NCBI GenBank assembly: GCA_021779935.1
Contig: JAJXZT010000032.1
Span: forward strand, 1-64,000
Origin: Acidobacteriota bacterium
GTDB lineage: Bacteria > Acidobacteriota > Terriglobia > Terriglobales > Acidobacteriaceae
DNA length: 64,000 bases
Reading direction: 5' to 3'
Numbering within the stretch: position 1 is the first letter of the stretch; each line of letters starts with the position of its first letter. The notes below the pieces were generated by a model. The model ran no database searches and was not told where the DNA came from. It saw only the letters and a program-made list of their open reading frames with translations. Shown here in pieces: positions 33,829 through 43,300 of this stretch. The position numbers and the translations under genes are program-made.

Positions 33829-34263
33829 ATGAGTAGCGACATCGAGATTACAGGCTTAGAAGAGTTGGAAGCCACACTTACAGAGATGGGTCCTCAGTTG
33901 GTGCGTAAGGCACTACATGATGCCCTTGACTACGCAGGCTCGGTATTACAAGAGGGTCAGGTAGTCACGGCACCCATACTCAAGGGTGAGCATAGCCCCC
34001 ACCCAGCGGGTCAACTCAAGCAGGACATTAGACGCAAGATTATGTTGTACCCGGAAGACGGCATCGGTGTTGTAGCGGTCGGTCCATCGAGCCACTCGTT
34101 TTTTGGTTCGTTCGCCGAGTTTGGCACAAGTCACCAACCGGCACGCCCGTGGATGCGCCCAGCTTTTGAGGCGACACAGGATGTGGCGTTGGATGTGTTT
34201 ATCGAAGTGATTGATGCCTACATCTCGGAATATTGCAAAGAGCACGAGGGAGAGACAAAGTAA
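33829..34263 (+). CDS. HK97 gp10-family tail-head joining protein
   Basis: A 144-residue protein. ITGLEELEATLTEMG at the start, a helix with ALDYAGSVLQEG, VGPSSHSFFGSFAEFGTSHQ and PARPWMRPAFEAT match the gp10-like tail completion family. The FxEFGT and RPWMRPA motifs are diagnostic. It overlaps the next gene (TAATG). Confidence 0.85.
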   Translation: MSSDIEITGLEELEATLTEMGPQLVRKALHDALDYAGSVLQEGQVVTAPILKGEHSPHPAGQLKQDIRRKIMLYPEDGIGVVAVGPSSHSFFGSFAEFGTSHQPARPWMRPAFEATQDVALDVFIEVIDAYISEYCKEHEGETK

Positions 34264-34643
34264 TGTTGGTTGAGGGCATCTACACGCTGCTGATGGGTTA
34301 CGCCCCGCTCGCAACTATTGTGAGTGACCGCATCTCTCCAATTATTCTGCCGAAAAATCCACAGCTACCAGCGGTTACCTACTTTGAGGTTGTGAGTAGT
34401 GCCTCCATAGGCATGGACTCCACTGCCCTGACGACCTCACACGTACAAGTAGATGTCTGGGCACTGGACTACCTGACGGCTAAGCGTGGGTGTGATGCTA
34501 TCCACTCATTGCTCGATGGCTTCAGTGGAACGCTATCAGATGGGACAGTCGTCAAGACGGTTACGTCCACGGACATTCCAGACATTTTTGAGAAGGATTC
34601 TTTGTATTACCGCTGTGGGACAACTTACAGCGTTCAACACTAA
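34263..34643 (+). CDS. tail terminator-like protein (DUF3168 type)
   Basis: A 126-residue protein. MLVEGIYTLLMGYAPLATIV, LPAVTYFEVVSS and HVQVDVWALDYLTAKRG follow the pattern of DUF3168 tail-completion proteins, the ring that ends tail-tube assembly and docks to the head. ATG 34,263 is chosen; the frame extends upstream only inside the previous gene. Confidence 0.75.
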   Translation: MLVEGIYTLLMGYAPLATIVSDRISPIILPKNPQLPAVTYFEVVSSASIGMDSTALTTSHVQVDVWALDYLTAKRGCDAIHSLLDGFSGTLSDGTVVKTVTSTDIPDIFEKDSLYYRCGTTYSVQH

Positions 34644-34671
34644 ACCAACCTAAACAGGAGCAACTAACTAT

Positions 34672-35112
34672 ATGAGCAGCTACACTAGCTCTCAAGCACA
34701 TCCAGACCTCGGTACCACCATCGGCATCGGGGCTACACCCACGGTCATCGGCGAAGTCAAGACCATCAAGCAGAGCGGTCGCAAGACTGACACCGAGGAA
34801 GTTACCAACATGAACAGCACCGCCAAGGAATTCATCCCGACCATCGCGGATTGGGGTGAGTGGGACGTTGAAGGCAACCTCGTCTCCAGTGACGCTGGCA
34901 TCATCGCGGTCGAGACCGCTTTCTCGTCGAAGGCTGTTTCCGCTTTCACGATTCAGCGTTCGAAGACCGCAACACAGGTCACGTCGGGCGACAAGTACAC
35001 CTTTAACGCCATCGTGACCGAACTTGACTACAACTTTGACGCGGTTAAGGCTGCCACGTTCAGCCTCAAGCTGAAGGTATCCGGCGTGGTTACATTCATC
35101 GCTGGCACTTAA
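34672..35112 (+). CDS. major tail (tube) protein
   Basis: A 146-residue protein with AGGAG before its ATG. IGIGATPTVIGEVKTIKQ, EFIPTIADWGEWDVEGNLV and the beta-rich C-terminus fit the tail tube fold. It comes just before the tail chaperone pair, the normal place, and is followed by a hairpin that may limit read-through from this highly expressed gene. Confidence 0.8.
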   Translation: MSSYTSSQAHPDLGTTIGIGATPTVIGEVKTIKQSGRKTDTEEVTNMNSTAKEFIPTIADWGEWDVEGNLVSSDAGIIAVETAFSSKAVSAFTIQRSKTATQVTSGDKYTFNAIVTELDYNFDAVKAATFSLKLKVSGVVTFIAGT

Positions 35113-35138
35113 TCTCCCGCTGTTTAGGTTGGTTTGTA

Positions 35139-35162
35139 CCCCGGTGGGGGAACTCACCGGGG
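35139..35162. terminator. hairpin between tail tube and tail chaperone genes
   Basis: CCCCGGTG (35,139-35,146) and CACCGGGG (35,155-35,162) form a perfect 8-bp stem with an 8-nt loop. There is no T tract; it may attenuate transcription or protect the upstream mRNA. Confidence 0.5.
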
Positions 35163-35184
35163 GAATCGCATTAAAGGGTGAAAG

Positions 35185-35529
35185 ATGAAGACTCCGAAAG
35201 TCGTACCGATGATAAAAGATGTGACCCTGACTATTAAGGGTGTCACATATCGTTTTTTCTTTGACTTCAACGCCATTGCAGCAGCGGAACAACTGACAAA
35301 TCACAGCGTTAATCTGCTTCGAGCTTTGGAGTTTAAGGCGATGACCGCTGCCCAGTTGCGTGCGTTGCTTTACGCCTCGTTGCTCAGGCACCAGCCCGAC
35401 ATCACGTTGGAAGACGCAGGGGGCATGTTGAGCAACCCCATGCATACGGCGTCTATCGTGCAAGCCATCGCTGACGCCTACATGGCCGCGTGTGCGGAGC
35501 CGGAAGAGGGCGACTCAAAAAACGAGTAA
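35185..35529 (+). CDS. tail assembly chaperone, short form (gpG-like)
   Basis: A 114-residue helical protein (VTYRFFFDFNAIAAAEQLT, TAAQLRALLYASLLRHQPD). Siphoviral tail chaperones of this kind bind the tape measure while the tube polymerises. Its end carries a slippery heptanucleotide, so a fraction of ribosomes should continue into the following frame to make a longer form. RBS: AAGGGTGAAAG. Confidence 0.82.
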   Translation: MKTPKVVPMIKDVTLTIKGVTYRFFFDFNAIAAAEQLTNHSVNLLRALEFKAMTAAQLRALLYASLLRHQPDITLEDAGGMLSNPMHTASIVQAIADAYMAACAEPEEGDSKNE

Positions 35530-35885
35530 CCGCTGAGCACTACGACTCAGCGGGGCACTGGATGGCACTGTGGTCAACCGCACTGATTGATTTTGGCTTG
35601 TCCGAGTCACAGTTTTTTGCCCTCACCCCTCGACAGTATCACGCACTCGTGAAGCGCAAGGAGCGGGACATCGAGCATCGTGAGTTACTCGCGGGAATAG
35701 TGGCAAGCACTACGGCTAACTTTTCAATGGGGGCACCCGAAAGGGCATTGAGCCCTAGGGATTTTATGCCCAGTCAGTGGGTAAAGGAACTCCCCGAGCC
35801 CGAGGATGTACGGGCACTGCAAGAATCCCGAATCACCGGATTTTTAACTGGCATCATGCAGCTTCAGGAAACATTAGGGTACTAA
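35490..35885 (+). CDS. tail assembly chaperone, frameshifted extension (gpT-like part of gpG-T)
   Basis: This -1 frame is not expected to start on its own: no ribosome binding site precedes its first GTG at 35,490. It is entered at 35,523 by frameshifting, giving a fusion of about 233 residues (113 from the upstream gene plus 120). The extension (GHWMALWSTALIDFGLSESQ, then LTPRQYHALVKRKERDIEHR and LAGIVASTTANF) has the helical make-up of T-domains that recruit tube subunits. The next gene, as expected, is the tape measure. Confidence 0.8.
   Translation: MCGAGRGRLKKRVTAEHYDSAGHWMALWSTALIDFGLSESQFFALTPRQYHALVKRKERDIEHRELLAGIVASTTANFSMGAPERALSPRDFMPSQWVKELPEPEDVRALQESRITGFLTGIMQLQETLGY
35517..35553 (+). 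promoter_or_regulatory. programmed -1 ribosomal frameshift signal
   Basis: The slippery heptamer A-AAA-AAC (35,517-35,523) is in the correct zero-frame register (TCA AAA AAC GAG TAA). Six bases later a perfect 8-bp stem-loop begins: CCGCTGAG (35,530-35,537), loop CACTACGA, CTCAGCGG (35,546-35,553). The -1 frame is open through to 35,885. All three parts of a classic -1 signal are present, as in the lambda G/GT gene. Confidence 0.88.
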
Positions 35886-35888
35886 ACG

Positions 35889-38204
35889 ATGGCCAACGTA
35901 TTAGCGGGAATCCAAGTACAACTTAGAGCTAACGTCACACCGTTTGCGTCAGACATGGACAAAGCGGCTGCCAAGGCTCGCTCTGCCTCACGTGAGATGC
36001 GTCAAAGTATCACGGAGTCGGCGGAAAAATCCCGTGGCGGTCTTGCAATGCTTGGTGACTCCATAGGTGTGCGCCTGCCGCGTGAGTTGCGCCGGTTTGT
36101 GTCCAAGATGCCAGCAGTATCCCAAGCCATGAATGCCGCTTTTGACGCGGTGATTGTATTGGCACTCATCAATGTAGTGGTGGAGTTGGGCAAGAAAGTT
36201 TACGAGGTAGTCGAGGCATTCAATAAGTCGCGTGAATCTGCGGAAGCAGCTAGCGCGGCATTTGAAAAGGTAGACCACGCCATCCTCGGTCAAAACGAGT
36301 CGCTAACAGCTACTAATGACGAGTTGGACGCAGCTATAGCTAAGTTGAAGGGTAAACCAGAAAACGGGCTCGCCCTCGCGATAGATGACGCACTCAAGGT
36401 TGCAAAGCAACTCAACGATTCCCTCTCGGACTCGGCGGCTAAGATTGAGGCTAATTTTAAAAAGAATGAACTTGGTACATGGTCACTCCCCCGGCTAGCG
36501 ACCGGCGCTCGCGAGACACCGACGGACTGGATGGAACCGATTACGACCCGCGTTACCAGTGCACTAGCCATTATCACCGCTAATGATGACAGGGCAACGG
36601 AGGCAATCAAGGACAAATATGTGGCGCTGCCACAAACCAAGGGAAATCAGGCAAACGAAAATGCAGAACTCCTAAGTCAAAAAAATAGAGTTGCTGGGCT
36701 TCGCCACAACATACTAAATGCGGCTATTGAGGAATTACAGGCGGGTGTTAAAAGCAGAATTGCCGACGCGGCAGAGTACAACTCACATTTGCATAACCCA
36801 AATGGTGCCGATAGAAAAAGCACAGATGTGCTTGAGCAGCAGTATGCGTACTTGAAAGCCCAGTATGAGCATTTAGATACTGGTAACACAACCGCAAAAG
36901 AGATAGTACCAAAGACCTACCAAAAGGACGTGTTGACCCGAGAAGCCGAAGCTAAAAAGGCTGCTGCCGAGGCTACCAAGGCACAGGGCGAGATTGCAAA
37001 AAACACCAAAAAGCAGATTGACGAGCTAAACGCAGCCCTGACCACACTGGCTGAGACCAGTCGAGTGTTTGACACAAACTCGCAACGCCAACGTTTTGCT
37101 GGTGCAAAACTTTCCCCCGACGACCAGAAGATGATGAGTGTTGTGAGTAAATCCACACTTGACTATGTTCGGGCGATTGGCGAGGGTGCGAACATCACAG
37201 ACAAGAACTCCGACGCCCTGAAAGAGCAAAACATTAGATTGCAGTTGGCTAACGGGGCGATCACACAGCAGGAGGCAGCAGCATCCCTAGCTGCCCTGCA
37301 CACCAGTCAGTACAACGCTACGATGGCTGACCTCGACGCACAACTGCAAATCATCGCAAGCATGACACTTCCTGCGATGGAGAAAAAGGCGGCTGAGCAA
37401 AACATTCGCAACGCGAAAAATGTGGCAACGGGACAATACACGCTCCAGCACGGTGCGGACGTTGCGGGCATCAACGACGCTGCAACCACTGCCAGTAAGG
37501 GGATGAACGACTTCTTCCGTGAGTTCCAACGTGACGCTCAGGATTCTGCTAGGACTGTACACGACGCCCTGACTCAGATGATGGATGGCATCAACAGTGA
37601 GCTAACCAAAGCCATCATGGGTGATAAGACCAGCTTTGCTAGCGTCTTTAAATCCGTGGGTGCGACGATGATTAACGCCAGTCTCAAAAAAGCTGAGAGC
37701 GGTGTGCTGAATGCGTTGCATCTGGGTAAGAAAGATGGAAGCAGCGCAGGCAACGCACTGTATGTACAGGTGGTTAATGGCTCAAGCATGGGTCTCGGCG
37801 GTTTGTTCGGTGGCTTAACTTCCGGTGACGGCAGCGACAGCGGTGACAGTGGAGGTGGCAAAGGATTCTTGGGTAAGATCGGTGGATTTTTCGCATCCAT
37901 TTTTGGTGGTCATCACGCCAATGGCGGAGACATTGACCCATACAAGGTAAGCGTCGTCGGCGAGAATGGACCGGAATTGCTTACGGGCGTCCGTGGTCAC
38001 ATTACGCCTAACCACAAAATCGCTGGGATGCTCTCGTCGAACAAGGGGACAAATGTGTACAACATTGACGCTACAGGAACTAACCCAGCGGAAGTAGATA
38101 TGCGTGTTCGTCAAGGTATGACGCAGGCGCACAACCAAGCGGTGGCGACTACCATGCAAGCGGAGCACGAGAAGAATCGTCGTCGTCCGCAGTCGTTCAG
38201 GTAA
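35889..38204 (+). CDS. tail tape measure protein
   Basis: A 771-residue protein that sets tail length and leads DNA into the host. The start (VLAGIQVQLRANVTPFASDM, then KAARSASREMRQS-type repeats) is the common TMP head; residues about 40-115 include a hydrophobic helix (AFDAVIVLALINVVVELG). Long coiled coils follow, then a Gly-rich hinge (LGGLFGGLTSGDGSDSG) and the usual end GGHHANGGDIDPYKVSVVGE with GPELLTG. The size predicts a tail of about 110-120 nm by the usual 0.15 nm per residue. Starts 4 bp after the chaperone frame. Confidence 0.88.
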   Translation: MANVLAGIQVQLRANVTPFASDMDKAAAKARSASREMRQSITESAEKSRGGLAMLGDSIGVRLPRELRRFVSKMPAVSQAMNAAFDAVIVLALINVVVELGKKVYEVVEAFNKSRESAEAASAAFEKVDHAILGQNESLTATNDELDAAIAKLKGKPENGLALAIDDALKVAKQLNDSLSDSAAKIEANFKKNELGTWSLPRLATGARETPTDWMEPITTRVTSALAIITANDDRATEAIKDKYVALPQTKGNQANENAELLSQKNRVAGLRHNILNAAIEELQAGVKSRIADAAEYNSHLHNPNGADRKSTDVLEQQYAYLKAQYEHLDTGNTTAKEIVPKTYQKDVLTREAEAKKAAAEATKAQGEIAKNTKKQIDELNAALTTLAETSRVFDTNSQRQRFAGAKLSPDDQKMMSVVSKSTLDYVRAIGEGANITDKNSDALKEQNIRLQLANGAITQQEAAASLAALHTSQYNATMADLDAQLQIIASMTLPAMEKKAAEQNIRNAKNVATGQYTLQHGADVAGINDAATTASKGMNDFFREFQRDAQDSARTVHDALTQMMDGINSELTKAIMGDKTSFASVFKSVGATMINASLKKAESGVLNALHLGKKDGSSAGNALYVQVVNGSSMGLGGLFGGLTSGDGSDSGDSGGGKGFLGKIGGFFASIFGGHHANGGDIDPYKVSVVGENGPELLTGVRGHITPNHKIAGMLSSNKGTNVYNIDATGTNPAEVDMRVRQGMTQAHNQAVATTMQAEHEKNRRRPQSFR

Positions 38205-38213
38205 GGGTGAGGC

Positions 38214-39314
38214 ATGTTTATTTCGACGTTTCAAGGCGCACAGTTTTCGTGGGGTACGGGTTACAACGTCGTGCTCACCAGTGGGGCTGGCGGCCCGAGT
38301 GACCAGTGGTTACAGTTCGGCTGCCCAACGCTAACATCCACCCCAACGCTGGATTACACGGGACTGGATGGAGTGCCCATTGCTGGCACCATCATCACCT
38401 GCTCCGCATGGCTTAACTCATCCTCACTGACGGGGCACCCGACGGATGGTCACAACTGGACTACCGGCGTCGGCATTGTGTTCAACCTATACGATGGTTC
38501 CCAATCATTCGTCACCGCTGCCACAATCCCCGCTGGTCAGACATGGACAAAAGTGTCCGGCACGGTGACGGTACCGGCAAACGCCAAAACAATGGCAGCG
38601 TACCTGGCCCTCGATATGGCGGCTGCCTCCGAGGCACCAAGCCTGTATTCGCTGGCTGCTGGTATCACCTACGCGGTCGGATTTAACGGGTACACGATCA
38701 TACCCATGCCCACTACTGCTGTTCCCATGCAACTGGACATGGAGATTACCGACTCGGTGGGTGTGGTTCAGTCACCGTTTACGTTGCAAAGCCAATTCCA
38801 GCAGTGGCCGGGTGCAGAGCAGTGGACATGCAATGTTGGCTTGCCCCCGGTTACGCGGGGCACATCCGACTCTTGGATAAGTTGGTACATGGCGTTGCAA
38901 GGCATCCTCAACACTTTTTTCATGGGGGACTTCTCCCACACCGTACCCACGGGCACCGCTCTGGGCACTCCACTGGTGGATGGCACCAGCTTGGGTTACA
39001 ACTTGCCAACGTCTTACTATCTGCACACCAAGGGATGGACGGCAAACCAACCCGCTGTGCTTAATCCCGGTGACTATCTCCAGATTGGTGTCAGGTTGCA
39101 TCGCATCGCTGGATTCGTACCTGTCAATTCAGACCAGACGGGCAACGCCGTGATTCCTATCTGGCCTGCCATACGTGAACAGCCCGCTGACAACCAGCTA
39201 GTTATCCTCAATCATGCACGGGGGCTATGGCGGTTGGCAGACAACAAACGTGTGTGGACGGAACGCCCAACAAAAGTTTTGGGGTTGAGTTTCAAAGCTA
39301 GCGAGGCACGATAA
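38214..39314 (+). CDS. distal/minor tail protein with inserted carbohydrate-binding-like module
   Basis: 366 residues. The second half (from about residue 170) has the plan of a phage distal-tail protein: LQSQFQQWPGAEQWTCNVGL, WYMALQGILNTFFMGD, GTALGTPLVDG and a final IWPAIREQPADNQLVILNHA. Residues about 64-158 look like a beta-sandwich carbohydrate-binding module (SSLTGHPTDGHNW, WTKVSGTVTVPANAKT, PSLYSLAAG). A closely similar module is found in the giant tail-tip protein (about residues 1343-1430), so the two share a duplicated domain. It may help contact surface sugars. Confidence 0.72.
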   Translation: MFISTFQGAQFSWGTGYNVVLTSGAGGPSDQWLQFGCPTLTSTPTLDYTGLDGVPIAGTIITCSAWLNSSSLTGHPTDGHNWTTGVGIVFNLYDGSQSFVTAATIPAGQTWTKVSGTVTVPANAKTMAAYLALDMAAASEAPSLYSLAAGITYAVGFNGYTIIPMPTTAVPMQLDMEITDSVGVVQSPFTLQSQFQQWPGAEQWTCNVGLPPVTRGTSDSWISWYMALQGILNTFFMGDFSHTVPTGTALGTPLVDGTSLGYNLPTSYYLHTKGWTANQPAVLNPGDYLQIGVRLHRIAGFVPVNSDQTGNAVIPIWPAIREQPADNQLVILNHARGLWRLADNKRVWTERPTKVLGLSFKASEAR

Positions 39315-39892
39315 TGAGTGAACGCGGACTTACAACTGACCAAGTAACTGTGGTCAACTCGCCCGTCATCCATCCCGCCATGTTGTTTGACCTGACCTTT
39401 GCCGATAATATTTACCACGTATGGCTTGGCATCGGGAGTCTGGTAGTTACAGACCCGGTGACTCTTGTCCAAACAACTTATTTAGGTGTGGGGACTCTGG
39501 GCAAGCTGTCAGCTATTGAAGAGGGTGTCACCGTAGAGGCACGGGGCATAAACCTTACCCTGTCAGGGATTGACCCATCGCTACTGGCTGAGTCCATGGG
39601 TGAAATCAATCTCGCGTCACGCGCCAAGGTGTACTTGGCTTTCCTGTCATCCGCTGGGCAACTGGTGGATAACCCCATCTGCATTTTTAGCGGCATCATG
39701 GATGCACCGCAGATCGACATGGACACCAAAACAGCGAGTATCTCTATCGATGTGGAAAATAAAATGGTTGATCTTAACCGAAGCCGTGGTGGTCGCCTCA
39801 CCGACCAAGACCAGAGAGCCCGATACCCCAATGACAACGGGCTCAAATGGACGAGCTACAACACCGACCGCAACCTAGTGTGGAAGGCATAA
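39314..39892 (+). CDS. minor tail protein (DUF2163-like)
   Basis: 192 residues. MLFDLTFADNIYHVWLGIGS, YLGVGTLGKLSAIEEGV, LTLSGIDPSLLAESM and a VENKMVDLNRSRGGR segment followed by LTDQDQRARYP form the usual pattern of a minor tail or hub protein found just upstream of tail-tip genes. The end (YNTDRNLVWKA) is also characteristic. The ATG overlaps the previous stop. Confidence 0.75.
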   Translation: MSERGLTTDQVTVVNSPVIHPAMLFDLTFADNIYHVWLGIGSLVVTDPVTLVQTTYLGVGTLGKLSAIEEGVTVEARGINLTLSGIDPSLLAESMGEINLASRAKVYLAFLSSAGQLVDNPICIFSGIMDAPQIDMDTKTASISIDVENKMVDLNRSRGGRLTDQDQRARYPNDNGLKWTSYNTDRNLVWKA

Positions 39893-39894
39893 CT

Positions 39895-40332
39895 GTGTCT
39901 AGGGTTGACCGTTGGGAACTATCACTACAGGATTATCTAGACTCGCGCATGGAGATGCCGTTTGAGTATGGCACCCATGATTGCGTGATGTTCGTACTGG
40001 GGGCAATCAGTTGCTTGTTGGGTGTGGATGTCACCGAGGGATACCTGGGCACCTACAAGACCGCAAATGGTGCGTTACGCAAGATAAAAAAAGCCACGGG
40101 TGGCACCACGGTTGTGGCTGTCATGGACTACCTCGCAAAAACATATCCCGACGCCATTAAACGTGCCTCAAACGTACTAGCTACTAGACGCGGGGATGTT
40201 GTTTGTGTGGAAAACAACGGCGAATTGTCCCTAGGCATCGTAAGTTTCAACGGGAAATATGCGTGGTTTGTCGGGGAAAAGTTGACGCCCATACGCGTAG
40301 CAACCTGCATCAAAGCTTGGCACATAGGATAG
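39895..40332 (+). CDS. tail assembly protein (DUF6950-like)
   Basis: 145 residues from GTG 39,895, which has GGAAGG at 7 nt; the frame to 39,847 lies inside the preceding gene. MEMPFEYGTHDCVMFVLGAI, then YLGTYKTANGALRKIKKATG and ATRRGDVVCVENNG, match the DUF6950 pattern, distantly like NlpC/P60 with Cys and His (HDC) at the helix start. It may be a peptidase or a structural relative near the tail tip. Confidence 0.7.
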   Translation: MSRVDRWELSLQDYLDSRMEMPFEYGTHDCVMFVLGAISCLLGVDVTEGYLGTYKTANGALRKIKKATGGTTVVAVMDYLAKTYPDAIKRASNVLATRRGDVVCVENNGELSLGIVSFNGKYAWFVGEKLTPIRVATCIKAWHIG

Positions 40333-40351
40333 AAACCCCAGAGGTAACACA

Positions 40352-43300
40352 TTGGCGAAGATAATCATGGGAGCGGCTCTCATAGCCGCTGCGGTCACGG
40401 TGGAGGTTGCCTCAGGCGGCACGATGTCCGCCCTCGCCCTGCGTATGGGTATGATGGGCGGTGGAATGCTCATGTCAGGCATCGCTGCTGCCATGCAGGG
40501 TGGTGGCGTAAGCATGAGCCAGTCGGTGAAAAATCCTGCTGGCACCCGGCAGTCTATTTATGGGCAGACCCGCACCAACGGCACCGTCATCTATATGTCT
40601 TCGATTGGGCACACCATCAATCAGGTGGTGGCGTGGGCATCCCATCCTTGCGAGTCTGTCGATTACATCTATGCCGATGGTCGTCAAGTCTACTTTTATG
40701 GCGGAGCCACTGAGGGCTACTGTGATGGAAGTAAGCACACAGACCCATCGGGTAACGTCTACAGTTTCCGGGCATCCAGTGGTAACTATAAGTTTGCCGC
40801 GTGGTCTACTCTCGGCTCTTACTCGGGACACTGGATTAGTCAGCTAGGTACAGGTGCGGCTCCACCAAGCAACGACTCCAACATCAATGGAGACCCTAAC
40901 TGGGATTCAACATGCACCCTAAATGGCATCTGTGCCACCTATGCTGCGGCGGTTTACGACGCCACGATTTACTCCAGCATTCCCCAGATCAAGGCGGCGA
41001 TTAAGGGAAAAAACGACATTTTCGACCCGCGCCTTGGCCCACTCAACACAGATGGCACGGTCAATCCCGCCTATTGTGGGTGGACGGACAACGCTGCTCT
41101 CGTCATAGCTGATTTTCTCGTCAACACCGATTACGGCATGGCGTACACATGGGATGAGATTGATATTCCTCAATTAATCGCTGCTGCCAACATCTGTGAC
41201 ACGCCTATTGCTCTGGCTGATGCCACCGTAACCAACGCTTTCCAAGCGTGGCAAAGCAACTATGCTTATGTGTTGGGTCAGACAATCCTCGACTCAAATG
41301 GTCGCCAACAAACAGTATCGGGATACACATACATGACATCGGGCACACCCACGTCAGGTAGCGGTCATCCCATCTGGCAGGTTGCGTCGGGGCAATACAC
41401 CACTGACCATGACATTATCTGGTTGTCCGGCGCAATGGGAGCGACGACCACTGAAAAACAATACACCATCAATGGAGCGGTGGACTGGGCAGAGTCACCG
41501 GGCAATACGCTGACTCAAATGCTTGACGCTTGCGCTGGTCGCATCTCCATCTGGAATGGCAAAGTACAGATTTTCCCCGGTGCATGGTATGGCACCACCA
41601 CGTCGTTTGGGTTGGGGGACATTGTAGGTAAAGTAAGCTTTAAAAAAGCCAAGTACCGCGACATTTGCAACGCTGTCAGGGCGAAATACATCTGCCCAAG
41701 CTACCCATACAACCTTGTTGGTTATGACAAGAATCATCCCGCCTCTGGCATCTTCGACGGGCAATACCAACCGCAAGACGCACCAGAGTATGCGCAGGAC
41801 TCACTTCACGGATACGCGAGTGACGCCAACCTTGCGGCTGACGGTGGCGTGAAACTCTATCAGGATAAGAGCTACAAATTTGTGACCTCATGTGGGCAAG
41901 CGCAAAGATTGATGAAAATCTATCTTCTCCGCTCGCGCCAGATGTGGTCAGGAACAATTCGCGTCAACGCGAAGGGTCTGCAAAATGTTCCCAACGATGT
42001 CATCAAGCTGACCATCCCGCAATACGGGTGGAATAACAAACTGTTTGAGATTGTTGCTGTCCGCCATATCCCGGAAATCAGCGATAACAATCCTCCCGTG
42101 CTGTATTGGGAGTTTGACCTTGTCGAGACAGACCCATCCGTCTACACGTGGTCAATCGCAGAAGAGCGCACACAGGTTAACAGCGCGTCGCCTCGCCTTG
42201 ATGAGCCACGCACCAACGTGGTTGACATCACCGGCTTAACGCTGGAGTCCGACATCACCACTGCGGTGGTCTCTCTCGATGGCATTGTCTCGCCTCGCAT
42301 CAAAGCGACGTGGACAGAGCCCTTCGACTCTTACACCACGTCGGGTGGTTCCATCGCCGTACAGTTTCAAAAGGTTGGAGACACCGACTGGAAAACACTT
42401 GGCAAACTGCCGGGAAACGTAACCCAGACATACATCACTGCTGCTGAGGGAGTGGTAGCGGGGCAAAGCTACAATGTCGCCGTTCAACCAATCCACGGTG
42501 GCGGAGCGGCTGGCGACTGGACGGTGCAAACAATCACCGTCCCAGACCAACTCTCAAACATCTCGCTCAACATCGTGAGCGACAGCCCCGAGTACATCCG
42601 TACACCGGCTGGTGGTGCCCCTATTGTTGGTGCCGGGGACTTAGGTGCAACCCCCAACGCAAACACAACCGACGCTGCTATCAACTACGGTAGCGTCATT
42701 GCGGGTGGTGCTGCATTGCCCGGTGGCGTGAACTCAACGTACACCTACGCCCGTTGGACGGGCTACCTCATCCCCAGCGTTTCTGGCTCCTATCAGATTG
42801 GCTGTAACTTCAGCGGTGGCTGCAATCTGTTTATCGCGCAAGTACCGGCAATCTACATGCTCAACGCCAACGCGACGGCGAACCCGAACCCCAACACATT
42901 CATCCAGTACAGCAGCGTAACGCTGCAAGCTGGCACACCCTACCAAGTGGTGTTGGAATGGGCACAGGGCACAAACCCTGCTGAGTTACAGCTATTGTGG
43001 CTCGCACCGGGTGCGGGGTCAGTGTGCTTGATTCCAGCGGCAAATCTGTCTACGTCTTGGACATCGACAAGTGGCAATCTTTCGGGTAAGTGGTGGAATG
43101 GTACGTCGGGATTGTGGTATCCGACTGGAGCCAACCACATTGATTTTTCATCACCAACACACATTGGCAAGACGCAGGACAACATCCCCGATGGAAGCAA
43201 CTATCACCGCGTACTGGGCACCTACACCAATGGAAACCGCCCAGTAATCAATTTGGCTGATGGTATCCACGTCAATGTAGATGGTACCCACATCCCGTAT

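Noticed and set aside
34561-35463. 300-codon minus-strand frame across tail tube and chaperone genes
   Set aside because: It runs opposite three well supported tail genes and the frameshift signal region, with no start signal or domain.
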